Source: a virus
Direction: 5' to 3' (one strand)
Length of the DNA: 42,160 nucleotides
IMG/VR virus record: IMGVR_UViG_3300014501_000868
Location: 1 to 42,160 of that record
In this document: piece after piece, positions 25,584-33,808 of the stretch
Layout: the number at the start of each line of letters is the position of its first letter
Numbering within the stretch: position 1 is the first letter of the stretch
Notes under the pieces: model-generated
The model's database searches: none
The model's input: the letters and a program-made list of their open reading frames with translations, nothing else
Told to the model about the DNA's origin: nothing
Position numbers and translations under genes: made by a program

Positions 25584-28500
25584 TCAGGCCACTGTTAACC
25601 CGGGCAACTGCATGTTGGCGGATTGCTGCGTGCGGCCATAGCTCGAATACTGCGCGGCCATGGCCTGGTCAGTCACGAACTGCGGTGTGACGAACTGGCC
25701 GGTCATGAAGTTCGCCGCGTCGGCTCCGCTGATGTTCAGCGACATGTACGTTGCTCCGCTTCCGCCACCCGTATTCGGGCTGCCCTGCGTCGGATAAACG
25801 CCCGCGCTGATGCCACCGAGCGTCGGGATGTTTGAGGCATAAACGTGAGCTTGGCCATCCTGGTAGCTGGCTTGTTGGTAAAGCTTGCCGCCCTGTTCCG
25901 CTAAGCTCCCGGCGTACGGCGTCGTTGCCGATAGCGGCATCTTCTGGCCTGTGGATTCCGAGTACAGCATCACCAGTTGACGGACGCTCGGGGACCGCAC
26001 GGCCACTCCGACATTACCGCCGAACTGTGACTGCGCGATCTGTACGATTTGCTTGATGGTGCCGCTGTTCTGCGGGATGTCCACTCCGTAGATGCTCTTG
26101 ATATCGTCGTGCGCTTTCCTCTCGGGAGACTTTATGCCGAGCAACTGCTCGACGACTCCAGCGGTGAAGCCCGCGGCCGCTCCGATTGCGGCTCCCCATG
26201 GACCGCCGATCTGCTCGCCAATCAGGGCACCTCCGGCGGTACTTTCAAGAGTGCCGCCCCACGTGCCGCGCCGTGATCCGAACAGGCCGCTGGTGGCGAG
26301 CATCATCCCGGCGGCACCGGCGGCGGGAGACTTCGCCACGCCCTGTACGCCGCCCCAGAAGTTGCTATCAGAAGCGTTCCACGCGTCCTGGTTCCAGAAC
26401 GTGCCTTTCAGATTGGAGAGCGCCTTCGAGGCGCCACCCTTGGAGAACAGGCCGTAGAGACCGGACGTTCCACCCTTGGAACCGGAACCAAGAATTGTTG
26501 CGAGCGGACTCATGCTGCCACCGGCATGAGCGCTCATCGGAAGATTCATCAGATCGCCCACGCTCGGAACGGCTGCCGGAGCCGAGCCAGCGGTAGCGAT
26601 TGGCCCAGGAAGCGATGCACCTTCACCACGTCCCGACGTGGTGGGCATGCTCACGCCGACCGACCCGGATACCGGCGCTGGAACCGAAATCGATGGAACG
26701 GAGATGCCCGATACGCCGGAAGGCCCGGTCGCCACGTGCGGAGCCGCGATTCCCATGCCAGCAGCCAGGATCGCCGTCAAACCTGCCATCACCGCGCTGT
26801 TCTGCATGGTTGCCGCCGTATTCATGTCTGTTGACGCACGCACCGGATCCTTCGATGGGCCGCGCAGCAGGCCATTGATGCCACCCTGCCCGTCCGACCC
26901 GTAGACGATCGGGTGCAGCACATTCGCGACCGCGCCGCCTAAGGTTTCGGTGATCGGCTTGAGCACCGCAGAGTGGATCGTGTTCAACAGGTCCTTGCCG
27001 AAGTTGGCAGGCTTCGTGAACAGAACGTCAATCAGCTTTTCGGCCTGCTTCTGCAAGCCGTCAATCTGCGACTGCAACTCCTCCTCGCGTTTATGCTGGA
27101 GCTGCGCTTGCTTCTCCTCGAACTGATCCTGCGCCTGGGCGAGATCGGTGAACAGATCCTTCTGCGCCTGCGCCGCCAGGACGGAACGCTTCGCCGCGTT
27201 CTCTTCTTTCGATATCCGCTCCGCTTCAATGCCAGCCAACTGGACGGCCAGATCGAGTCGGACCTGGTAGGCTTGCTGCGCGGCAGCCTCTTCCTTTCGC
27301 GCCGCCAGCTCCTTTTTTTCGGTCTCGGACATCGCTACCGGAGTATGATCACCGCCTGTCAGTTCCGCCATGCGCTGCGATCGGCCGGCCCGCCGCCGCA
27401 ACTCCTCCCGTTGCGCCTGAACCCCGATGTCTTCGATCCTTTCCTGCGCCGCGAAGCCCTCCTCCCACTCTTTCATCTGCTCCTTCGACGGCATCATGAG
27501 TGAGATCATTCTTTTCCGCTTCTCGGCGTCTTGTTTGTCCGCGTACTTCTCAAACTCCTCCCACGACTTCTTGTAGAGGACGCCCGCCTGCTTCTCTGCT
27601 GACGCGCGGATCGCCGCAATCTCGGACTCCGACGCCTTCACCTTCTCGGCCTGTTTCAGAAGCTGATCACGCAGATAGTAGATCTTGCCGGTCGCGTCGA
27701 GTTCAGATTCATCGCCCTTCTTTTCAAACTCGGCCGCCTGGCGCTGGAACTCCTTGAGCTGCTCCGCGCCCTTTGCGACCGCATCCAGTGCTGCCTTGCG
27801 GCGCGCTTCAGTAGCTTCCGCAGTGCGGAGTTGTTGGCCGAGATCCTGCGCCTGCGCCTTCGTCAGGGGCTTGTCCGGTTCGAGCAGTTGCTTCTGGAGC
27901 CGCTCGACATCCTTCTTGGCGTCGGCGTATGCCCTCTCCATGCCGTCGTGCGTGCCGAAGAACCTCGCGCGAATCCGATCCGTCTCTTCCTTGCCGGCCT
28001 GAAGATCCTTCCGCTTGGTGGCCGCCTCGGCGTCTTCCAGCATCTTCTGCAACTGCTGAATCTGGCCTTGGATTTCCTCCGCGCGTTTTGACTGAGTCTC
28101 CTCATCGCGAGTGGGAGCAATCGCTTGCAGGATGCCGAAATTGCCGGTCAACCGTTCCTGTTCGGCCCGCAGATCCTCGATGCGCTTCAAGGTGGCATCG
28201 CGGTTTTTCATGATCTCCGGCGCCTGGCGCTCCATATCAGCCACTTCCTTGCGATGGCCGCTGACCGACACGCTCGCGCCGTAACCGCCCAACGCCTTGA
28301 TCTGCGCGGCGTCTTGAAGCGCCTGGATCTCCTCGCGGTGCTCCCGTTCCTCGTCACGAGCAGTTGAGATGTTTTCGAGGAACCAGTCGACGCCCTTCCC
28401 GACCCAGGTCACGGTGACGACCAGCCCTTCCTTGAACTTGCGGACCAGCGCGTCCCATTTCGTTTCGAGCACGGTCACTTCACGCTGGTACTCGGTAAAG

Positions 28501-29498
28501 CGGCGGATATCCTCCTCGGTCGGCCCGAAGCCCTGCTCGTGGGCGACGCGCAGATTCTCGTTCAGCTCGGTCATGAACGGAATCGCCTCGATGCCGATCT
28601 TCTTAAATAGGTCCATTGCGGCGGCGTCCCGTTGAAGCCCTTCCGGGAGCTTGTTCAAACCCTCGGAGATCTCCGTCAGAAGCTCGGACGTGGGTTTCAT
28701 CTCTCCCGTGGCGGTATGGAAGTCGATGCCCATCCCACGCAACGTGGCCCGGGCTTTTTCACCTTCGTTGGAATTGTCGTTCGCCGCCTGGGACAGGCCG
28801 CGCATGAGGCGCTCGACAATCGAGATATCCTGCCCGACTGCCTTGGCCGCGAAACTGAATTGCCCGACTTCTTTCGCGGTCAAACCGGTGCGTAGTTCCG
28901 CGTCCTTCACGCGGGTTCCATATTCGCCCAGACTCTTCGCCGCCTCGAATGCGGACGCCGCGATGGTTCCAAGCACAGCAGCACCCGCCGTGACGGCGAT
29001 GCCGAAGGGACCAAGAGCCGTCATCACGGATGTGACCGCGCCTTTCGCTCCCTGGAGCGGATTCTCCATGGACTGGCTGACCCGCTCGCCGAAGGAAGTG
29101 ATGGATTCGGCCTGCTTTCGCAATGCTTCCTCGGCCTCCTTAGCCGCCTTGACTGCGAGAGCTTCGCGCGCGACCTTCTCCTCCGCGGCGATCATCTTTT
29201 CGTAGGACCGCGTGATCGCGTCAATGGCCTGCGGCTCGCGGTTGTATCGCTGCAACAGTTGATCCCGCTGCGTGATCAGCCGGTCCACGCCGCTCTTGCC
29301 GTAGGTCTCGGCCTGTTTTTCGAGCGAGGTAATCAGGCGCTGGACGCTGGATCGCGTCTGATCCGAAATCCGGATGACTTTGCCGTGCGACGATTCCGCT
29401 TGTTTCTCGAAGCGGTCAAGCCCGGCGTTGGCCTTGTCCACTACCGGACTGACCTGATCCTCGGCTTCGAGGATTACGCGTTCTGCTTGGTCTGCCAT
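25584..29498 (-). CDS. Tail tape measure protein
   Basis: A 1304-aa tape measure, the longest helical protein in the late operon. It sets tail length and is threaded through the tube, and it may help DNA enter the cell. It has long charged coiled coils (about 20-140, 370-860), a hydrophobic stretch LGPFGIAVTAGAAVLGTIAAS (about 162-182) typical of such proteins, and a Gly/Ala/Ser-rich C-terminal third with membrane-like segments. The 3.9 kb length would correspond to a tail near 190-200 nm if the usual 1.5 angstrom per residue holds (an inference). It starts 2 nt after the stop of the tail completion gene and lies after the tail tube and chaperone pair, as in lambda. Confidence 0.9.
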   Translation of the reverse strand: MADQAERVILEAEDQVSPVVDKANAGLDRFEKQAESSHGKVIRISDQTRSSVQRLITSLEKQAETYGKSGVDRLITQRDQLLQRYNREPQAIDAITRSYEKMIAAEEKVAREALAVKAAKEAEEALRKQAESITSFGERVSQSMENPLQGAKGAVTSVMTALGPFGIAVTAGAAVLGTIAASAFEAAKSLGEYGTRVKDAELRTGLTAKEVGQFSFAAKAVGQDISIVERLMRGLSQAANDNSNEGEKARATLRGMGIDFHTATGEMKPTSELLTEISEGLNKLPEGLQRDAAAMDLFKKIGIEAIPFMTELNENLRVAHEQGFGPTEEDIRRFTEYQREVTVLETKWDALVRKFKEGLVVTVTWVGKGVDWFLENISTARDEEREHREEIQALQDAAQIKALGGYGASVSVSGHRKEVADMERQAPEIMKNRDATLKRIEDLRAEQERLTGNFGILQAIAPTRDEETQSKRAEEIQGQIQQLQKMLEDAEAATKRKDLQAGKEETDRIRARFFGTHDGMERAYADAKKDVERLQKQLLEPDKPLTKAQAQDLGQQLRTAEATEARRKAALDAVAKGAEQLKEFQRQAAEFEKKGDESELDATGKIYYLRDQLLKQAEKVKASESEIAAIRASAEKQAGVLYKKSWEEFEKYADKQDAEKRKRMISLMMPSKEQMKEWEEGFAAQERIEDIGVQAQREELRRRAGRSQRMAELTGGDHTPVAMSETEKKELAARKEEAAAQQAYQVRLDLAVQLAGIEAERISKEENAAKRSVLAAQAQKDLFTDLAQAQDQFEEKQAQLQHKREEELQSQIDGLQKQAEKLIDVLFTKPANFGKDLLNTIHSAVLKPITETLGGAVANVLHPIVYGSDGQGGINGLLRGPSKDPVRASTDMNTAATMQNSAVMAGLTAILAAGMGIAAPHVATGPSGVSGISVPSISVPAPVSGSVGVSMPTTSGRGEGASLPGPIATAGSAPAAVPSVGDLMNLPMSAHAGGSMSPLATILGSGSKGGTSGLYGLFSKGGASKALSNLKGTFWNQDAWNASDSNFWGGVQGVAKSPAAGAAGMMLATSGLFGSRRGTWGGTLESTAGGALIGEQIGGPWGAAIGAAAGFTAGVVEQLLGIKSPERKAHDDIKSIYGVDIPQNSGTIKQIVQIAQSQFGGNVGVAVRSPSVRQLVMLYSESTGQKMPLSATTPYAGSLAEQGGKLYQQASYQDGQAHVYASNIPTLGGISAGVYPTQGSPNTGGGSGATYMSLNISGADAANFMTGQFVTPQFVTDQAMAAQYSSYGRTQQSANMQLPGLTVA

Positions 29499-29499
29499 T

Positions 29500-29958
29500 T
29501 CAAGCTGCCTTGAGCATCACGAAGGGACGTGCCTGAAACGCGGCTAGCACCGCCTGGCGATCGTGCGGCGAGACGCCCCACTGCCGCTCGCGCCGGTTGT
29601 TGAAGGCGGCGATCTGCGAAGCAGTCTGGCGCCGGCCCGGGAGGGCCTCGTCGAGAAACCCGATCGCCGCGCGATTCTCATTCGCGGTCAGAACCTTCAG
29701 GCAGCGCAGGGTATGCCCGCTCCAGGTCCAGTCGCGGATGGGCTTCAGTCCACGCGCGGATTTGTAGTCGGGATAGCCACGTCGGCCCGACTGCCCGGGT
29801 TTCAGCGGAGCCGCAGCCTGGTCATAGATGTTCTGCCCACTCTGAATGCGCGCCCTGATCGAATCCGCCAGCACTTGCGCGAAGCCCTGCATCTCGGTCG
29901 CGGTGTAGGGCGAATAGACGAAGCGGGCGCTTTTGACGACGGTTTGAAATCTGGGCAT
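29500..29958 (-). CDS. Phage tail completion/neck protein (gpG/gp10-like)
   Basis: A 152-aa protein directly upstream of the tape measure. The pattern LADSIRARIQSG, AAPLKPGQS, GLKPIRDWTWSGHTLRCLKVL and the C-terminal RPFVML resembles Mu gpG/HK97 gp10-type virion morphogenesis proteins, which close the head-tail junction. The start at 29958 is preferred to 30135, because the longer frame has no phage-like residues. The leader has no ribosome site and shares a 13-bp element with the tail hub start. The position is unusual, since such genes normally precede the tail tube. Confidence 0.6.
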   Translation of the reverse strand: MPRFQTVVKSARFVYSPYTATEMQGFAQVLADSIRARIQSGQNIYDQAAAPLKPGQSGRRGYPDYKSARGLKPIRDWTWSGHTLRCLKVLTANENRAAIGFLDEALPGRRQTASQIAAFNNRRERQWGVSPHDRQAVLAAFQARPFVMLKAA

Positions 29959-29968
29959 GGGTTGTCGG
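29956..29968. repeat. 13-bp repeat over a start codon, copy 2
   Basis: Identical to 18941-18953. See that entry for the shared context at the edge of an accessory insertion. Confidence 0.45.
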
Positions 29969-30183
29969 CTGCAGGGAAGAGTCTTCTGGGTCGTCCGTCG
30001 TCGCGTTAAGATGAGCGTTTGCAGGTCAATGGCACCGACACTACCGCCGCGCCGGGCACCGGTTGCTCTATATCGATTACCTTTGAAGGAGTTCGTCCCG
30101 GACTTCCATGTGTGGGTGTCATATTCTGAACCCAATGGCGTTCGCAGCAGGCGGCGGCAGTTGAAGCACTACGGACAATCATC

Positions 30184-31299
30184 ATGAGTAATGCACAGCA
30201 CACAAAGGAAGAGGTAAGCGATTTTAAGTCGAAGGATTTCCGTCTCGTCCTGGCCAGACGACAAGCGGTTGAAGAAATAAAGAAGATCACACCGCCAAAG
30301 ACTGACAAAGAGTTGAGGGCCAAAATGAGGAAGGTCGCGACTGCCGTGGCAGCGAAGCTCAACACCTCACCAGTTGTTGCGCTTTCCGCTTACATCGATC
30401 CCAAACTATGGGAAAAGTGGCAGTCGGCGTCAAGACCATCACGCAAGTCGCCAAAGTACTCGGTCGTTTTCGCGAAAGCGAAGAAATGTGAGGAGCTTTT
30501 GGCCCACCTCTTTCGCGCACGTTGGAAGGCAGTGGAGGCAGATTTTGCTAACGGCGTTGACGTGGCGAGGGCGCGCGCGCATTGTTTCCTTTCCGGCGAA
30601 AGCCGTGCACGCTTACGCACAGCCAGACGCTATTACACTCCTGCACGCGCCACCCGCTTTGCCAACTCCTCAATTGACGAGATTGTAGAGTTGTGCTGGG
30701 CGTGGTTTAATCCCTTTCAGGTTTTCGCGTATGACAGTGGGAACGATTTGACTGAAATCGGCGATCAGATGGAAGAGTTAGTTCGCAGCGAGTACGTCGC
30801 TATGACGTGGGGACTGTTTGAAAATCTGCCGTGCTACACCGAAAGCACCGCGCATTTTGATACTGCATTCCCTGAGGATGTCGAGGAATTTTACCGGTGC
30901 CACTCTCCCCATGTGTATCCTCTTCCCGATTTGACTACCAAATACGGTGACGTCTATGAGGCGATTGTCTACTCCTACCGAGGCGAGCGCCTGCGAGTGT
31001 GCAAGTCGATTGCGGAGCCATTTCTTGAGGCCGAGCGCGTTGACGCCATGGATGAGATAGAGCAAGGGTTCCTGCAAAACGCTTCCGAAGAGGGCGACGA
31101 CCCGCGAACCTGGAGGGTAAACTTCCGTCGTCTCACAACATTCCTTCTTCCTGAATACAGCCGGGCGTTGATTGAGGCTGATATCCTCGGCGACGTGGGA
31201 AGTCCGGGAGAGAAAGAGGACTTCCGGATGCTTAAAGAAGAACTCAAGGCGAACGGTAACGGTTATCTCAAGAGATCGCGCGTGCGGATTCATGGATAG
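30184..31299 (+). CDS. Unknown protein, single plus-strand cargo gene
   Basis: A 371-aa soluble protein, the only plus-strand gene inside the leftward tail operon. I do not recognise a family. It has no signal peptide, membrane segment or zinc cluster. The N-terminal 50 residues are Lys/Glu-rich and helical (RRQAVEEIKKITPPK), and the central part carries aromatic and acidic segments (EIVELCWAWFNPFQVFAYD, CHSPHVYPLPDLTTKYG). The C-terminus is basic (RSRVRIHG). Its base composition is visibly more A+T-rich than the flanking phage genes, which suggests recent acquisition. The start codon lacks a good ribosome site. It is inserted between the tail assembly genes and the tail completion gene, the same kind of place as the defence modules, so a single-gene defence or lysogenic conversion role is possible but unproven. 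Confidence 0.75.
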   Translation: MSNAQHTKEEVSDFKSKDFRLVLARRQAVEEIKKITPPKTDKELRAKMRKVATAVAAKLNTSPVVALSAYIDPKLWEKWQSASRPSRKSPKYSVVFAKAKKCEELLAHLFRARWKAVEADFANGVDVARARAHCFLSGESRARLRTARRYYTPARATRFANSSIDEIVELCWAWFNPFQVFAYDSGNDLTEIGDQMEELVRSEYVAMTWGLFENLPCYTESTAHFDTAFPEDVEEFYRCHSPHVYPLPDLTTKYGDVYEAIVYSYRGERLRVCKSIAEPFLEAERVDAMDEIEQGFLQNASEEGDDPRTWRVNFRRLTTFLLPEYSRALIEADILGDVGSPGEKEDFRMLKEELKANGNGYLKRSRVRIHG

Positions 31300-31335
31300 C
31301 AGCTTAGCCCAAAGGCCTCGACCGCTTAAGCAATC

Positions 31336-31548
31336 TCAATCTCCCCAGTGGTCACGTATAATTTGGTCGAACTTCTCCCAAGAAAGATGCCGTTTCTGTT
31401 TCTTGTACGGACGCCACTCGATGCCGCCTTTGCTCACCAGAAGAGTCCCGAGTTTAGCGTTTTCATCACCTCCGATCTCAAAACGCATGTCTTTCTTGCC
31501 CACTTCCAGCTCGGGTATTCGGGTCAGCTTGACGGTGTGTTGAGCCAT
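31336..31548 (-). CDS. Small hypothetical phage protein
   Basis: A 70-aa basic protein beginning MAQHTVKLTRIPELEVG and ending WEKFDQIIRDHWGD. It lies 17 nt downstream of the zinc-ribbon T-like ORF and converges on the plus-strand cargo gene. No domain is recognised. The pattern of a short beta hairpin (FEIGGDEN, GTLLVSKGGIEWRPY) and a C-terminal helix fits small phage or regulatory proteins. The longer frame from 31857 is discarded because its first 100 residues lie antisense to, or out of frame with, the T-like ORF. Confidence 0.5.
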   Translation of the reverse strand: MAQHTVKLTRIPELEVGKKDMRFEIGGDENAKLGTLLVSKGGIEWRPYKKQKRHLSWEKFDQIIRDHWGD

Positions 31549-31565
31549 AGCTGCAGTATAACGCT

Positions 31566-31982
31566 TCACTTTCTCTTGCCATGGTCGCCACCGTTGATCC
31601 GTTCCTGTCGCTCGGTCTCGATCAGCTCCAGCACTCGGAATTCCTCCTCCGTAATATCCGCGAGCGTGATGGTCAACCCGATGTTCTTCGCGTTGAGAAT
31701 GCGGAAGCACCGCCGAACCAGAGCGCCGTTCGGTGTGTCCATCGCCTCTTCGAGCAGGTTCTTGGGACAACCAGGCCCGTGACTGACGTCGATGGCCTTC
31801 CAATCCGCGCCGCACGCAGGGCAGCCATCCAACTCCGCGTGCGCAGAGTATCCGCACTTCCGGCAGCGGAAGACGCGGTCGGGACAGTCTTCTTCAGACC
31901 CACAGAGCGTCCCCTGTTGCAGGACCGACCGGATCAGGAAGTGAACGCCCGGGTCTTCCGGCCAGTCGCCGGGCGTGGCTAT
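31566..31982 (-). CDS. T-like tail assembly chaperone extension with zinc ribbon, no standard start codon
   Basis: An ORF of about 138 codons in the -1 frame relative to the upstream G-like gene. Coding character is clear from 31982 downward: GDWPEDPGVHFLIRSVLQQG, then a zinc ribbon with Cys40 and Cys43 (FRCRKCGYS) and Cys54 and Cys57 (DGCPACGADW). The only ATG/GTG/TTG in the frame is a TTG at 31832, which would cut the zinc ribbon in half. The frame overlaps the G-like stop codon at the codon ATA (31980-31982). In lambda, gpG and gpGT are made from overlapping -1 frames, between the tail tube and tape measure, so this is probably produced as a G-T fusion by frameshifting or from an ATA start. 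I saw no canonical slippery heptamer near the end of the G-like gene. Confidence 0.6.
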   Translation of the reverse strand: MATPGDWPEDPGVHFLIRSVLQQGTLCGSEEDCPDRVFRCRKCGYSAHAELDGCPACGADWKAIDVSHGPGCPKNLLEEAMDTPNGALVRRCFRILNAKNIGLTITLADITEEEFRVLELIETERQERINGGDHGKRK

Positions 31983-32587
31983 TCCGGGTCTTCGTCTGCT
32001 TCGATCGCCAGTTGCGCGATCACCTCGGAGACCGCCGCCGACTTGTGGACGATCGGCACGGCGCCGGCATAACCATCGTGCGAGACATGCAACTTGTCGT
32101 AGAGCGCGCCGCTCGGTTCCAAGAACGCGCGGGTCTCGACGGATCTGCGCGCGGCGACGACGCTGGTCGAACCACGTTCGTGGTCCTGCATCTCCTTGGC
32201 GGTCGGCATGCGCAGCACATGAACCACGCGGGCGCCAGGGACCTTCATCTCGATTCGGTAGTTGATCCCTTCGCGCTCAACATGGGCCACAGCGCAGCGC
32301 TCGACCCGCCCGATCACCATGCCGGCCTCAGCATCATCGAACTCGGGACCATCCTTGTCGGTGCGAATCTTGGCGAACAGTTCGGCGTTGATCTTCGGCA
32401 GATCCACGTCCTCACTTTGCGATTTTCCGCGCCCTAGGAAATGCCGAACAGTGCGCTGCGCACGCGCCCACGCGCACCACTCTTCGTCCGAGGGGAACCG
32501 CACCTCGCAGGTCTTTTCACCGCCTGAGAGAATCGGGACGACGAACGGCTTCGTTGCGTCGAAGCCCGCTTTCTTTTCGGTTTCCAT
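31979..32587 (-). CDS. G-like tail assembly chaperone candidate
   Basis: A 202-aa protein just after the tail tube gene and before the T-like frame. AGGAG lies 6 nt before the ATG, and the tail tube stop overlaps this site. The N-terminus has METEKKAGFDATKPF and SGGEKTCEVRFPSDEEWCAWA. The C-terminus is acidic (AIEADEDPE). Lambda gpG-type proteins bind the tape measure and prevent premature polymerisation; position, size and the overlapping -1 frame suggest the same role here. Sequence families of these chaperones are poorly conserved, so the assignment rests on context. Confidence 0.55.
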   Translation of the reverse strand: METEKKAGFDATKPFVVPILSGGEKTCEVRFPSDEEWCAWARAQRTVRHFLGRGKSQSEDVDLPKINAELFAKIRTDKDGPEFDDAEAGMVIGRVERCAVAHVEREGINYRIEMKVPGARVVHVLRMPTAKEMQDHERGSTSVVAARRSVETRAFLEPSGALYDKLHVSHDGYAGAVPIVHKSAAVSEVIAQLAIEADEDPE

Positions 32588-32595
32588 ATGAACTC

Positions 32596-33624
32596 CTATT
32601 GGCAGATGCCCGTTAACGGCGTGATGATGGTCATCGTCACCAGCCCGTTGGTGGCGTCGTAGAGTTGAACGCCGGTGATCTGGAGCGTCACGATGCCTTC
32701 CGTGTTTCCCAGCTCGGCGACGCTGAAGCCCATCTTCTGGATGAGCATCGAGAAGGAATTGTTGGCGTCGCGCGCCATGGTGAACGTGGCCGTCCCGGTC
32801 GTTAGGTTGATCAGGTTCGAATACTCGGTCGATCCGGCCTGGACGCGCACCACGAACTGCACCGCGAAGGCGCGATCTCCCCACTCGAATCGTCCCTGGA
32901 TCTGGTAGCCATCCTGCGCACCCGAGCCAGGGAAGAAGCCGGGCCGGAAGTTGTTTTCCCATGACGCTTCCATGGAGACGAACTGCTTCGCGCTGCCGCC
33001 CGAAAGGTAGTTGATCCCGTTGAAGGTTAACGCGGTGATCATGCCGGCATTGAATTCATGCGGCGTCGAAACGGCGGGCAGCGTGATGCCGCTGGGAGAG
33101 GTGTACTGACCCGTGGTCATGCATTCCACCGAGCACATCGCGCTGGCGCGGCCCGGGCTGTTCTTGATCGACAGCTTCCACGATTTGACGGCGCACCCCA
33201 CCAGCATTTCGTCCAACACCGCAGACCCACCGGGCCGGATCTGCTGCACGAACGAGAAGTACGGCAACTCGAGGCCGGTCGCGTTCGTGGCGCCCAAGGC
33301 CGGAACGATGACATACGTATAGGGACCGCTGCCGGTCAGGGTGACGTTCCCCATAGAGAAGCACATCGCCCAAGCGAGAAACTCCGATGAGGCGTACTTC
33401 GAAAGCTCGAAAGGCGGCATGTTGTAGTGCGACCTGAAAAGCTGCGTCGGGAACTCATGGCCCTTGCCGATTTCGGCCCGATCATCCTCGTTCACCGGGA
33501 CTTTCGCCCACGGCTTGGTATTGAGGTTGGTCTGACGCCAGATCGCCGTCGACGTGTTGGCCGTCCCGATGGCTGTCTGTTTGCCGAAGCCCCAGCCCTC
33601 CATCAACTCGTTGACGTTTGCCAT
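32596..33624 (-). CDS. Major tail tube protein
   Basis: A 342-aa beta-rich protein, expected to form the hexameric rings of a non-contractile tail tube. Its start MANVNELMEGWGFGKQTAIGTA is like other siphovirus tail tube proteins, and it has the typical FPTQLFRSHYNMPPFELSKYASSEFLAWA segment in the first third (cited in parts: FRSHYNMP, SSEFLAWA). The ATG at 33624 has GGAGG upstream, and the preceding small gene ends 2 nt before it. A Thr/Gly-rich C-terminal part probably forms an Ig-like or surface domain. Gene order (neck, tube, chaperones, tape measure) agrees with lambda. Confidence 0.75.
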   Translation of the reverse strand: MANVNELMEGWGFGKQTAIGTANTSTAIWRQTNLNTKPWAKVPVNEDDRAEIGKGHEFPTQLFRSHYNMPPFELSKYASSEFLAWAMCFSMGNVTLTGSGPYTYVIVPALGATNATGLELPYFSFVQQIRPGGSAVLDEMLVGCAVKSWKLSIKNSPGRASAMCSVECMTTGQYTSPSGITLPAVSTPHEFNAGMITALTFNGINYLSGGSAKQFVSMEASWENNFRPGFFPGSGAQDGYQIQGRFEWGDRAFAVQFVVRVQAGSTEYSNLINLTTGTATFTMARDANNSFSMLIQKMGFSVAELGNTEGIVTLQITGVQLYDATNGLVTMTIITPLTGICQ

Positions 33625-33625
33625 T

Positions 33626-33808
33626 CTACTTTTCCTCCCCAGCCGGGGCTGCCGGCTTCGGGCCTACTGCCTCGGGTTCCGCCGCCGGCGCGGGAACCTG
33701 ATGCCAGCCTGCGACCATGAGCGGCGTGAGCGCTTCGGTGGTCGCCTCGACTTCCTTCACTTCGCCCTCGGGCGATCTCATGTGTACGGTGTCCATGTGT
33801 TTCCTCAT
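33626..33808 (-). CDS. Small phage protein between neck and tail tube genes
   Basis: A 60-aa protein with VHMRSPEGEVKEVEA, TPLMVAGWHQVP and a Pro/Ala-rich tail (APAAEPEAVGPKPAAP). It begins with an ATGA overlap with the upstream neck gene and ends 2 nt before the tail tube start. I recognise the SPEGEVxEV...LTPLMVAGW type as a frequent short phage protein of unknown role. The tail of low complexity is probably disordered. Confidence 0.5.
   Translation of the reverse strand: MRKHMDTVHMRSPEGEVKEVEATTEALTPLMVAGWHQVPAPAAEPEAVGPKPAAPAGEEK

Noticed and set aside
31336-31857. 173-codon minus-strand frame
   Set aside because: Only its last 70 codons (from 31548) look like a protein. The first part overlaps the zinc-ribbon ORF in another frame.
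32020-32220. Short ORF in the third frame of the tail chaperone region
   Set aside because: Composition is Arg/Ser/Pro-rich without pattern. The -1 frame that continues into the zinc ribbon is the meaningful one.
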